54,863 nucleotides of DNA from Verrucomicrobiota bacterium (GTDB taxonomy: Bacteria > Verrucomicrobiota > Verrucomicrobiia > Verrucomicrobiales > DEV007), in NCBI GenBank assembly GCA_020630975.1, contig JAHDID010000018.1, positions 48,906 to 103,768 on the forward strand. Direction: 5' to 3'. The position numbers were made by a program, and so were the translations under genes. Every line of letters starts with the position of its first letter. The stretch's first letter is position 1. The notes beneath the pieces were generated by a model. That model was given only the letters and a program-made list of their open reading frames with translations. It had not been told where the DNA came from and made no database searches. This document shows positions 1 to 8,268 of the stretch, one piece after another.

Positions 1-141
1 GACCGCAGCTATGGCCATAGGCTTCGGAACTCGGCATTTTTGGAAATGCCGCTACGCGCAGCTCCGCATCCACCGTAGGGGAAGATCCCAATCTTCCGAC
101 CGCAGCTATCGGCCATAGGCTTTGGAACTCGGCATTTTGGC
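1..141. repeat. Edge cluster of hairpins and a 41-bp direct repeat
   Basis: Two near-identical copies of about 41 bp, both starting GACCGCAGCTAT and ending CTCGGCATTTT, lie at 1-40 and 98-138. Between them are two perfect hairpins: GGCATTT/AAATGCC (33-39/44-50) and GGAAGAT/ATCTTCC with a CCCA loop (80-97). The second 18-mer recurs at 9949-9966, so this looks like part of a dispersed extragenic repeat family cut by the window edge. No coding potential is evident. Confidence 0.6.
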
Positions 142-154
142 ATTTACTCACTCA

Positions 155-187
155 ATTAAGTGTGTTAAGTGATTTAATACACTTAAT
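155..187. promoter_or_regulatory. Operator palindrome of the GntR/YtrA-type regulator
   Basis: ATTAAGTGT (155-163) and ACACTTAAT (179-187) are perfect 9-bp inverted arms. Inner TTAA/TTAA matches (165-168/174-177) extend a 33-bp interrupted palindrome centred on 171. Read as AGTGTG-13 bp-TACACT it matches the AGTGTA-N13-TACACT arrangement that I recall for the Bacillus subtilis YtrA operator. It abuts the start codon of the GntR gene, so autorepression of the operon is the natural inference. Confidence 0.65.
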
Positions 188-575
188 GCTTCCTTTCTAC
201 GTCAACTTCCGGCCCGGGGTAGCTCCATACGAGGAGATCGTATTTGGAGTCAAAAAGGCGCTGGCGACTGGGCGGCTGCACGCGGGCGATCGTTTTCCCT
301 CTGTGCGGAGCATGAGCCGTGAGCTGAAGCTAAATCCTAATACCTGTCAGCGGGCCATCTCAGAGCTGACAGACGAGGGCATACTGGAGGTGCGGACTGG
401 GGTGGGGACTTTTGTCTGCGAGCGCCCAGAGCTGCAGTCGGGCTCGGCCGCACGCCTGCTCGGGGAGCAGATCGATATTTTGATCGTAGAGGCGCGCCAG
501 CTCGGCGTGCCTGCAGAGGAGCTAAAGCAACTAATCGACCAAGCCTGGGAGGGGCTGGATGACTCACAATCATGA
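186..575 (+). CDS. GntR family transcriptional regulator, YtrA subfamily
   Basis: A short GntR repressor of about 129 residues. An N-terminal winged helix-turn-helix covers roughly residues 8-80, including the typical segments GRLHAGDRFPSVRSMSREL and GVGTF. It is followed by a short helical tail of about 50 residues, as in the YtrA subfamily, and has no large effector domain. An in-frame GTG at 162 lies inside the operator palindrome, so ATG 186 is preferred; no Shine-Dalgarno sequence is visible. The stop overlaps the ABC ATPase start (ATGA). YtrA-type regulators usually control an ABC transporter encoded in the same operon and often respond to cell-envelope stress; the ligand here is unknown. 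Confidence 0.85.
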   Translation: MLPFYVNFRPGVAPYEEIVFGVKKALATGRLHAGDRFPSVRSMSRELKLNPNTCQRAISELTDEGILEVRTGVGTFVCERPELQSGSAARLLGEQIDILIVEARQLGVPAEELKQLIDQAWEGLDDSQS

Positions 576-1528
576 GTGAACCCATAATCAAATGCGAAAA
601 CCTGCGCCGCCGATACCGGCGGCATGCGCTGACACTGCGCACCAAGCCTGTGCTGGAGGGAGTGGATCTAGAGGTGCTGGAGGGCGAGTGCTACACGCTG
701 ATGGGCTCCAACGGAGCGGGCAAGTCGACCCTGATCAAACTACTGATGAATCTGATCAAGCCTGGCAGTGGTTATGCCGCGATCGATGGTACACCTTGCT
801 CGAAGCTGTCTCGACTCGACTTGCAGAAGATTGGCTTCGTCTCGGAAAGCCAGGAGATTCCCGAGGCAGTTACCATTCGCTATTGGCTGGACTACCTCGC
901 GCCCTTTTACCCCACCTGGGATAGAGATTTCGAAAAGCAGCTACTCAAAGATCTCGACCTCGATCCTCGCCAGCGTGTCCGTAGTTTGTCTAGGGGGATG
1001 AGGATGAAATTAGCGCTGATTGCTGCGATTGCCTATCGCCCGCGCCTGTTAATACTCGATGAACCTTTCTCAGGGCTAGATGCTCTGGTCCGAGATGAAT
1101 TCATCAGTGGTCTGCTGGAGGTGACTAATGCCGAGGGGTGGACTATGTTCATGGCCTCTCATGACTTTGATGAGGTCGAGCGTCTGACCGATCGGCTAGG
1201 TATGCTGCATGAGGGGCGGATGATTTTGAACGAGAGCGTCGATGATCTACGCTCTCGCTACACCAGGGTACATGTGAGTCTGCCTGAGTCGTTTTGTCTA
1301 GATCGGGACAAACTACCTAGCCACTGGGGCGACCTCCAGTCTGAAGGTAGCGAACTGTATTTTGTCGATTCCGCCTTTGAAAATCGAGAGAAAACGGAGG
1401 CAGATATCAATCGGGTCTTTGAATCTTGTAAACGGCTCGATCTGATGCCTATCTCTCTGCGCGATACATTTGTCTCCATCGCTCGCGAGATGAAGACTGC
1501 TAAAACTCAAACAGGGATAATGTCATGA
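572..1528 (+). CDS. ABC transporter ATP-binding protein (YtrB-like)
   Basis: The 318-residue nucleotide-binding subunit of an ABC transporter. Walker A GSNGAGKS is at residues 45-52, the signature LSRGMR at 139-144, Walker B LLILDEP ending at 164, and the H-loop His near 197. A C-terminal extension of about 90 residues follows the ATPase core. It is translationally coupled on both sides by ATGA overlaps to the GntR gene and to the membrane-protein gene. The three-gene order is that of YtrA-type loci. The substrate cannot be read from the sequence; an exporter role is inferred. Confidence 0.9.
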   Translation: MSEPIIKCENLRRRYRRHALTLRTKPVLEGVDLEVLEGECYTLMGSNGAGKSTLIKLLMNLIKPGSGYAAIDGTPCSKLSRLDLQKIGFVSESQEIPEAVTIRYWLDYLAPFYPTWDRDFEKQLLKDLDLDPRQRVRSLSRGMRMKLALIAAIAYRPRLLILDEPFSGLDALVRDEFISGLLEVTNAEGWTMFMASHDFDEVERLTDRLGMLHEGRMILNESVDDLRSRYTRVHVSLPESFCLDRDKLPSHWGDLQSEGSELYFVDSAFENREKTEADINRVFESCKRLDLMPISLRDTFVSIAREMKTAKTQTGIMS

Positions 1529-2868
1529 ATGTATTTTCGGAGTTTCTACACGTGGCGTATGCCGATACCAAGCGTCTTGGGTGGATTTGGGTAGTAGGAC
1601 TTGTTCTAGGATTTTTTACCTCTTATATCTGGCCTTTGGGTTCTGTTCCTGCGTGGGTCTCGGCTTTTGTTGTTCCTTACATAGTTTCGCGAGTATACCG
1701 CATGACATCGGATCGAGCGAGTTGGGTGGTTCATCCCATTCGGAAAGGGGTTTTAGGAGTGTGGTGCGCTCTATTTATCTGCCTTGCGGTGGGTTTTCCG
1801 CACTTGGGGGCAGCGCTTTGGAAAGTCATGCAGGGAGTGTGTTGGGATGTGGCGATCTGCTATGAATTTGAGATTGCTAGGTTTTCGATCATTCTATCGC
1901 TCATCGTTTATTTGATTTTGTCTTTGAGCTCGACTGGGGTTGGTTTGTTTCGGACGGTAATTGTTTTGATATTGCTGTATATTGCGGTGTTATTTGTTGT
2001 GGTTAGATTTTCGCCTTTAGATACTGTTTTTGATTGGATTACTGCAATATTCTTCCCTGATATCTTTGATGTTTTTTCTGTATGGATGGCAGTAAATGTC
2101 GCAATTATACTGCTGATTTTGTCGTCTGGGTTTCGTTTTGTATGTCGCCGCAAGCCGTCGCTGTGTTTTCTTCTTTGCTTTGTCATGCTGTCGCTCAGTT
2201 GCCAACTATGGAGCCGCATCGACCTAGGCTGGGGATTCGAAAAACTGCCTCTTTGGGAGATGGCCGAGCTTCAGGCTCGGCCGCGCGACGATGGAAAGGT
2301 AGGATCGCAAGTCGATACGCCTCGATTAGCAGCAGATCAGTCTTTGCAAGTCAGTGTTTATAGTGACGAAGATTTATACTTTCGAAAGCGTGCTGCTTAT
2401 TCAGTATTGGGCCTAGATGATGAGATTGAGAAAATAGAGTTGGAGCACGGCGTGCTACTGGACGAAGGTGAGATACAGGTCAATCGCACGGGCTCTTTTG
2501 AGATAAGTCACTTCACAGCAGAAGTTTTCGAGACCTATCGACCGAGCTTATTCAGTAAATACTACTCAGATGGTGAGGTGCTAATAAAATGTGCAACGGA
2601 GAAAAATGGGGAGGGCAGTTACATGGCGAAATTCGATGTATTTTCTCTAAGCCATGGTAACGCCATCTACCCTTCTTTTCGGAGGCATTACGAAAATCAG
2701 TTCAGTGTGGTGGCGCGAGAGGGAAGCGAGATCGAGTTCATCGCAGATCTCCCCAGAAGAGAGGGATTGATGCTGTTTTCGGATAAAGATCGAGTGACTT
2801 TCGATTTTGTGCTCCACCGCCTTACTGGAGTTCAGCGAGTCGTGCCTGAGGATGCTCAAGGCTTCTAA
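1525..2868 (+). CDS. Multi-spanning membrane protein, likely permease partner of the ABC ATPase
   Basis: A 447-residue protein. Its first half, about 1-230, is a series of roughly six hydrophobic segments; the second half, about 240-447, is soluble and charged. It starts in an ATGA overlap with the ABC ATPase gene, so it is most simply the membrane subunit of that transporter, although I recognise no ABC-2 permease signature. The membrane half is visibly more T-rich than the neighbouring genes. The soluble half may face the periplasm. Family unknown. Confidence 0.6.
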   Translation: MNVFSEFLHVAYADTKRLGWIWVVGLVLGFFTSYIWPLGSVPAWVSAFVVPYIVSRVYRMTSDRASWVVHPIRKGVLGVWCALFICLAVGFPHLGAALWKVMQGVCWDVAICYEFEIARFSIILSLIVYLILSLSSTGVGLFRTVIVLILLYIAVLFVVVRFSPLDTVFDWITAIFFPDIFDVFSVWMAVNVAIILLILSSGFRFVCRRKPSLCFLLCFVMLSLSCQLWSRIDLGWGFEKLPLWEMAELQARPRDDGKVGSQVDTPRLAADQSLQVSVYSDEDLYFRKRAAYSVLGLDDEIEKIELEHGVLLDEGEIQVNRTGSFEISHFTAEVFETYRPSLFSKYYSDGEVLIKCATEKNGEGSYMAKFDVFSLSHGNAIYPSFRRHYENQFSVVAREGSEIEFIADLPRREGLMLFSDKDRVTFDFVLHRLTGVQRVVPEDAQGF

Positions 2869-2959
2869 GCCTGATGGTTAGCGTCGAAGTGCGGCGCAAA
2901 TGTGTTTTTTACCTAGGTTTCGTCGCTCGCAAGAGTGGGTAAATGTGCCTGAGATTTTG

Positions 2960-5509
2960 ATGAATTGGTTCAAACGCATAGGAATCGTTTTGCTGTTCGG
3001 TGTTTCAGTGCTGTTCGGGGAAGAAGAGGCTGAGCGCCGCGCTCAGATGCCTGAGGCTCATTTTGATGTGCTCGACAAGTACTGCCTAGACTGCCACGAT
3101 GCGGCTACCGAGGAGGGGCAGGTGAATCTGGAGGATCTGTCTTTCACCCTGTCGGACGATATCGCCACGGCTGAGCTATGGGCGAAGGTGCTGGACTCGA
3201 TCAACTCGGGGGAGATGCCGCCAGAAAAGAAGGAGCCGATCTCGGAGGAGGAGAAAGAGGTTTTCTTACGCGACCTGTCGGAGCAGATGGTGCTGGCGCG
3301 CAGCATCTTGAGCGATAGTGGTGGAGTGGTCACGCTGCGGCGGCTGAATCGTCGTGAGTATGCCAATACGGTGGAGGAGCTGCTCGGAGTGCGGCCAGAT
3401 ACCTCGCTACTGCCCGATGATCGAGCCAGTGCGGAGTACGATACGCTCGGCGCCTCGTTGTTTTTCTCGAGCGATCAGCTGGAGCAGTACCTGGCGACTG
3501 CGCGGAATGTGCTGAATCTGGCTGCTTTTCAGAAAAAGCCGGCTGAGTCAAAGATCACTCGCATCGAGCCGGAGGATATCTATCAGCCCAAATATGCACA
3601 GATGGCAGTGGATCGGCTCGACCGTGCGACTCGCTACTACCAGTGGCGGGCCGCTGGGGGCACGGATGATGTGGCCAAGGAGCACGGCTTCCTCGATGGC
3701 TGGCAGGCCGAGCGACAGTTGAATAGCTTTCACCAAGACTACCCACCGATCCAGAAGTGGCTGACAGCTCCGGAGAATAAAAAGGGCGCGGCACTGATGA
3801 TTACCATCAAAGATGGCTTTACCTGGATGAAGGCACCACGCCTGCGTGCCTGGCAGCCGGGCCGCTACATCCTGCGTGCGCGGGTGGGGGCCTATCTGGA
3901 TGATCCGGCGCGCTTTCACTACCTGGAGTACACCGCAGACGAAGGGCAGAATAGAACTCGACTGGGCTGGCGCAAGGTCACTGCTCCGGTGCGCAAGCCG
4001 GAGATCATCGAATTCGAGATCAATCATCCGCCGGGCAGAGACATCACCTATCAATTTCACAAGCGTCTGCACATGGACCGGGGCGATAAGAATATCGAGG
4101 CCGAGCTACGCAAGGAGAATAAAACCGGCACCCCATGGGGCGTGTGGGTGGACTGGTATGAGCTAGAGGGGCCGCTGCCGCAGGAGGGCAATGCGAAGAT
4201 CGATGCCGTCTTTGCCGCAGGGGAGACGGGGCTAGAGGATGAGGCAGCGTACGCGCGGGCCGTGCTGCAGCGCTTCGCTGAGGTGGCGTTTCGCGGTGAG
4301 CAGCCGAGCGACGAATTTCTCGACAATCTCTATGGGCACTACGCTGCTGGGAGAGAGAAGGGGCTGGAGCGCAGAAAAGCACTGATCGAGCCGCTGGCCA
4401 TCGTGCTAGCGTCGCCGAGCTTTCTCTATCTCGTCGAGGAGGCGGATACGGAGTCGACAGGTGAGCAACTGCGCGATGTAGAGCTAGCCTCGCGACTGTC
4501 TTACTTCCTCTGGAGTACGGCACCAGATACGGAGCTACTCTCTCTAGCTGCCGATGGCCGTCTGAGCGATCCGGGGGTGCTACAGGCGCAGACCGATCGC
4601 CTACTCGCCGATCCACGCTCTGAGCGATTTATCGATAGCTTCGTCTACCAGTGGCTGGAGATGTATCGACTGGGGATGTTTGCCTTTGCCGGGCGCGATT
4701 ACCCGACCTTCGATAATGCGGCGCGCGACTGTGCGGGCGAGGAGGTCTACCAGACCTTTACCTCAGTCCTGCGTGAGCGCCTGCCGCTGCGCGAGCTGAT
4801 CCAGTCCGATCAGGTGGTGGTGAATGATGTGCTGGCCGACTACTACGGTATCGAGGGGGTGAAAGGCCACCACTGGCGTCGGGTGCCTGTGCCCGAGGGA
4901 TCACCACGCGGCGGACTACTCGGCTCTGCCGCTGTGGCTGCGATGGGCTCCGATGGCCAGCGTAGCTCGCCGGTCGAGCGGGGTGCCTGGGTGCTGCGCA
5001 AGCTGCTGAACAATCCACCGCCACCCGCTCCGCCCAATGTGCCACAGCTGAGCCGATTCGATGGGCAGGTGCTATCGAAGCGTGCGCTAGAGCACGCCCA
5101 CCAGGAAGACTCGCAGTGTGCCCAGTGCCACAAAAAGATCGATCCCATCGGCTTTGGCATGGAGAATCTCGATGCTGCCGGCATGTGGCGCGACACCGAG
5201 GTGATCCGCGGTCGCAAGCGTGCCGTGCTGGCCACCTTTCCCATCGATGCCAGCGGTGCTTTTGGTCCCGCCGATGATCGGCGCGAGTTCGATGGTTTTT
5301 ACCAGCTGAAAGATCATGTGGCGGATCATGTGGATGACTTTGCTCTAGGACTAGCCGAGGCGCTTATCGCCTACGGCATGGGTCGCCCCTACGGCTTCAC
5401 CGATCACGACCTAGCCCACGCGATCGTGGCAGGGGCGAAGGATGGCGACTACCAAATCGTGGATTTCATTCACGGGCTGGTGCAGTCGGAGGTGTTTCGG
5501 AGCCGTTAG
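2960..5509 (+). CDS. Secreted cytochrome-c-like DUF1587/1592/1588/1585 protein
   Basis: A large exported protein typical of planctomycetes and verrucomicrobia. ATG 2960 gives a clean signal peptide (MNWFKRIGIVLLFGVSVLFG) and is preferred over the upstream ATG at 2900. A haem-binding-type CxxCH (CLDCH) lies at residues 42-46 in the PSCyt domain. DUF1587-like sequence around LRRLNRREYANTVEELLG follows, then a carbohydrate-binding-like insert around AGRYILRARVGAY, DUF1592, DUF1588 with a second CxxCH (CAQCH, 720-724), and DUF1585 at the C-terminus. Genes of this type usually sit next to a DUF1552 gene; here the partner begins at 6081, with a toxin-antitoxin pair between. Biochemical function is unestablished; a link to polysaccharide catabolism is often supposed. 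Confidence 0.88.
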   Translation: MNWFKRIGIVLLFGVSVLFGEEEAERRAQMPEAHFDVLDKYCLDCHDAATEEGQVNLEDLSFTLSDDIATAELWAKVLDSINSGEMPPEKKEPISEEEKEVFLRDLSEQMVLARSILSDSGGVVTLRRLNRREYANTVEELLGVRPDTSLLPDDRASAEYDTLGASLFFSSDQLEQYLATARNVLNLAAFQKKPAESKITRIEPEDIYQPKYAQMAVDRLDRATRYYQWRAAGGTDDVAKEHGFLDGWQAERQLNSFHQDYPPIQKWLTAPENKKGAALMITIKDGFTWMKAPRLRAWQPGRYILRARVGAYLDDPARFHYLEYTADEGQNRTRLGWRKVTAPVRKPEIIEFEINHPPGRDITYQFHKRLHMDRGDKNIEAELRKENKTGTPWGVWVDWYELEGPLPQEGNAKIDAVFAAGETGLEDEAAYARAVLQRFAEVAFRGEQPSDEFLDNLYGHYAAGREKGLERRKALIEPLAIVLASPSFLYLVEEADTESTGEQLRDVELASRLSYFLWSTAPDTELLSLAADGRLSDPGVLQAQTDRLLADPRSERFIDSFVYQWLEMYRLGMFAFAGRDYPTFDNAARDCAGEEVYQTFTSVLRERLPLRELIQSDQVVVNDVLADYYGIEGVKGHHWRRVPVPEGSPRGGLLGSAAVAAMGSDGQRSSPVERGAWVLRKLLNNPPPPAPPNVPQLSRFDGQVLSKRALEHAHQEDSQCAQCHKKIDPIGFGMENLDAAGMWRDTEVIRGRKRAVLATFPIDASGAFGPADDRREFDGFYQLKDHVADHVDDFALGLAEALIAYGMGRPYGFTDHDLAHAIVAGAKDGDYQIVDFIHGLVQSEVFRSR

Positions 5510-5547
5510 TAGATTGACCCGTTAGTTAAATTGCGTAGAATTTTATT

Positions 5548-5766
5548 ATGATAAGTGTTGAGGAGATACGAGCTGAAGCTAAGGCTATGTCATCTGAGGA
5601 ACGAGGGGCACTAATCAGTGGTCTCATCGAAGATCTTGGGCACCCTAATTATGATGTGTCCGATGAGGAGGTCGCTAGACGGGTGGCAGAAACTGATGAT
5701 GGATCGGTTCTTGATATTTCTCACGACGAGCTTGTTTCTGGTCTGAATTTGAACCCAAAAAATTGA
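5548..5766 (+). CDS. Antitoxin of a RelE/ParE-type module (addiction module component)
   Basis: A small acidic protein of 72 residues beginning MISVEEIRAEAKAMSSEERG. It has the length and the repeated helix pattern of the putative addiction module component family (TIGR02574/Unstab_antitox type). It overlaps the next gene by 4 bp, the usual antitoxin-first arrangement. It would neutralise the toxin by direct binding and may autoregulate the pair. No clear operator palindrome was found upstream. Confidence 0.75.
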   Translation: MISVEEIRAEAKAMSSEERGALISGLIEDLGHPNYDVSDEEVARRVAETDDGSVLDISHDELVSGLNLNPKN

Positions 5767-6068
5767 AGGCCGTTCGATATCACCCTTTAGTTCAGTCGGA
5801 TATCAATAACGCGATCGACTATTACAGGAGAGAGGCTTCTGAGCGCGTGGTTAGCGAGTTTTGGAGTGAGTTATTGTCGGCAATTTTGTCAGCTAGAACT
5901 CATCCGGCGCATTGCCACATAGACCTTCATTCAGGCTTGAGACGAAAGAATCTAAATAAGTTTCCTTACAATATTTTATTTAAAGAATTTCCAACATTTA
6001 TTCGAGTTCAGGTAGTGCGGCACAATAAGAGATTGGAAACCTTTGGGACCTACCGAAAACAGAATTAA
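5763..6068 (+). CDS. RelE/ParE superfamily toxin
   Basis: A 101-residue protein with the ParE/RelE pattern. The N-terminal VRYHPLVQSDINNAIDYYRREA is the characteristic strand-helix, and a basic C-terminal strand region RVQVVRHNKRLETF follows. It starts at TTG 5763, overlapping the antitoxin stop; the weak start and overlap fit tight coupling. Whether it targets mRNA on the ribosome (RelE) or gyrase (ParE) cannot be decided by eye. The pair sits between two genes that are normally adjacent, so it is probably a recent insertion. Confidence 0.75.
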   Translation: MKAVRYHPLVQSDINNAIDYYRREASERVVSEFWSELLSAILSARTHPAHCHIDLHSGLRRKNLNKFPYNILFKEFPTFIRVQVVRHNKRLETFGTYRKQN

Positions 6069-6080
6069 AAAAATAGCTTA

Positions 6081-7403
6081 ATGAAAACCAACCTATCCCG
6101 CAGAGGCATCCTGAAAAGTAGTTCGGCTACTATCGCGCTCCCATTTCTAGAGTCGTTTGGTTTTCGCAAATACGCCAGTGCAGCATCTACCAGTGCTGCT
6201 GCAACTGCCATCCCCAAGCGGATGATCTGGATGGGCATGGGCTTCGGTGTGACGGCCGACAAGTGGTTCCCTAAAGTCGACCAAGTGGGTACGGACTACG
6301 ATTTCCCTGAAATCCTCAAGCCACTGGAGAGGCACCGGCAGGATGTGACCTTTATCCAAAACCTGATGCACAAAAACTCGAAGGATGGCCACAGTGGCAG
6401 TACTTTCTGGCTGACGGGGGCGAATCGCCATGCGGTGGCGGGGCAGAGCTTTTACAATACCATATCGGTCGATCAGTTGGCGGCAGAGACCTTGGGGCAA
6501 GACACGAGATTTACCTCGATCCAGCTGTGCGCGCGTGGCGGGGCCAACTCTAGTAGCGATGGCCACGGACCGGGCCTGTCGCTAGCCTGGAATCGGCAGG
6601 GCAAACCGGTGGCTGGACTAGGCACACCGGTGGAGGCTTTTCACCGCTTGTTTTCCGATGAGTCGACACCGCTAGCCGAGCGCCAGACTCGCCTGGCCGA
6701 GCAGCGCAGTGTGCTGGATACGGTCATGTCGGATGCCAAGTCCGTGCAGCGAAGGCTGAGCCGATCCGATAATGAGAAGCTGGACGAGTACTTCCAATCG
6801 GTGCGCGAGATCGAAGTGCGTCTCTCGAAAGAAGAGCAGTGGCTAGGGGTGGAGAAACGGCAGCCAGACCCTGCTGTGACAGCCCCCGATGAGTCGCTAC
6901 TCGGCTACCCCGAGATGGGGGTGATGGCCGACCTGATGGTGGCAGCGATGCAGGTCGATGCCTCGCGCGTGTATACCTATCGCATGCCGGTCGATACTAT
7001 GATCGCCAGTCTCGGTGCAGGTATCAGCGCCCATACCATGAGCCACTACTCGCACGGCGAGCGCCGCGATGTATCGGAGATGCGCGACCTGCACAATGCC
7101 AGGTTTTTTGCCTCGTTTATCGACAAGCTCAAGGCAGCTAAAGAAGCCGATGGCAGTAGTCTCTACGACCATACCTGTCTGACCATGGGTACCAATCTAT
7201 TCTCCGTGCACACGCTGAAAAACTGCCCGACTCTGGTCACTGGCGGTGGTGCAGGCTTTCAGCACGGTCAGCACTTGGTGATGGACGACCCCAAGACACC
7301 ACTGTGTAACCTGTGGCTGAGCCAGCTGCGTGGCTGTGGTATCGAGGCCGAGAGCTTTGGGGACTCGCGCGGCGAGGTGCCGGGGCTAGTGGCGGAGGCT
7401 TAG
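6081..7403 (+). CDS. DUF1552 secreted protein
   Basis: A 440-residue DUF1552 protein. The N-terminus MKTNLSRRGILKSSSATIALP carries a twin-arginine-like SRRG motif followed by a hydrophobic stretch, suggesting Tat export. The family pattern of invariant His/Asn segments (RMIWMGMGFG, FIQNLMHKN, SHYSHGE, HTLKNCPTLVTGGGAGF) is present and the length is normal. DUF1552 genes typically follow DUF1592/DUF1588 genes and the two products probably act together in the periplasm. The activity is unknown. Confidence 0.88.
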   Translation: MKTNLSRRGILKSSSATIALPFLESFGFRKYASAASTSAAATAIPKRMIWMGMGFGVTADKWFPKVDQVGTDYDFPEILKPLERHRQDVTFIQNLMHKNSKDGHSGSTFWLTGANRHAVAGQSFYNTISVDQLAAETLGQDTRFTSIQLCARGGANSSSDGHGPGLSLAWNRQGKPVAGLGTPVEAFHRLFSDESTPLAERQTRLAEQRSVLDTVMSDAKSVQRRLSRSDNEKLDEYFQSVREIEVRLSKEEQWLGVEKRQPDPAVTAPDESLLGYPEMGVMADLMVAAMQVDASRVYTYRMPVDTMIASLGAGISAHTMSHYSHGERRDVSEMRDLHNARFFASFIDKLKAAKEADGSSLYDHTCLTMGTNLFSVHTLKNCPTLVTGGGAGFQHGQHLVMDDPKTPLCNLWLSQLRGCGIEAESFGDSRGEVPGLVAEA

Positions 7404-7496
7404 CTAGGAAGATGCTATAGGTCGTATATGGCCTATAACAAAGAATAGGCAGGGAGCCTCTGATCAATCGCTCTCTTCGAGGCTTTCAGTGTCCAG

Positions 7497-8153
7497 CTAA
7501 GCAGCTTCTTTATTCAAAGAGATCGAATCGACGACTACGGCTACCACCTCATCTGGACCCATCTCGGAGGTATCGATGCGAATGGCGTCGGTAGCCTGCT
7601 TGAGCGGCGATGCTTTGCGCATGGAGTCGGCTAGATCGCGGGCCTCGATGGAGTCTTCGATACCCTCGGCGCTACGGCGAGCGGCGCGGATCTCAGGAGA
7701 GGCATCTACGAAAAACTTGTAGGGAGTGTCGGCGAAAACCACGGTACCGATATCGCGACCCTCCATGACTAGAGCGGGAAACCGAGCGAAACCACGCTGC
7801 TCCTCTACCAGGCGCTCGCGCACCTCTGGGATGGCGGCGATGGCTGAGACTGAGCTGTTGATGGCATCGTTCTTCAGCTGTTCGTCACTTAGGCGGCGGC
7901 CTTGGATCTCGACGTAGCCGATCATCTCCTCTTCGCCACAGGCAAAGGAGGTCTCATTGAGCAGAGTGATCACAGCGTCCGCATTGTTCGGATCGATGCC
8001 ATTTTCTAGCACCCACCAGGTAAAGGCGCGGTACATCTCGCCAGAATTCACAAACACACAATCGAGGGCACGGGCCACTCCTTTGGCTACGGTGCTCTTT
8101 CCGGAGGCGGCGGGGCCATCGATGGCTATTACAAAGGGAACTCTGAAACTCAT
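7497..8153 (-). CDS. cmk: Cytidylate kinase
   Basis: A 218-residue (d)CMP kinase that phosphorylates CMP and dCMP with ATP for pyrimidine nucleotide supply. The P-loop GPAASGKST is at residues 13-21, followed by the CMP-site region NSGEMYRAF. GRDIGTVVFADTPYKFFVDAS is the typical middle motif and RRSAEGI.. belongs to the LID region. It is divergent from argH and convergent with the DUF1552 gene; no partner gene such as rpsA follows in this window. Confidence 0.93.
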   Translation of the reverse strand: MSFRVPFVIAIDGPAASGKSTVAKGVARALDCVFVNSGEMYRAFTWWVLENGIDPNNADAVITLLNETSFACGEEEMIGYVEIQGRRLSDEQLKNDAINSSVSAIAAIPEVRERLVEEQRGFARFPALVMEGRDIGTVVFADTPYKFFVDASPEIRAARRSAEGIEDSIEARDLADSMRKASPLKQATDAIRIDTSEMGPDEVVAVVVDSISLNKEAA

Positions 8154-8268
8154 TAAAGAAAATTTTCTCTAAGATGCGGCAAATGCGGGTGCTGCGCAAT
8201 GGATATCTCCCGTCGAGGGGCATTTCGTGTTTGCAAAGGCGGTGTGCTGAATGGACAGAAGAGGCACT

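Noticed and set aside
162-185. GTG 162 as the start of the GntR gene
   Set aside because: It lies inside the operator palindrome, and the extra eight residues have no counterpart in the usual YtrA N-terminus.
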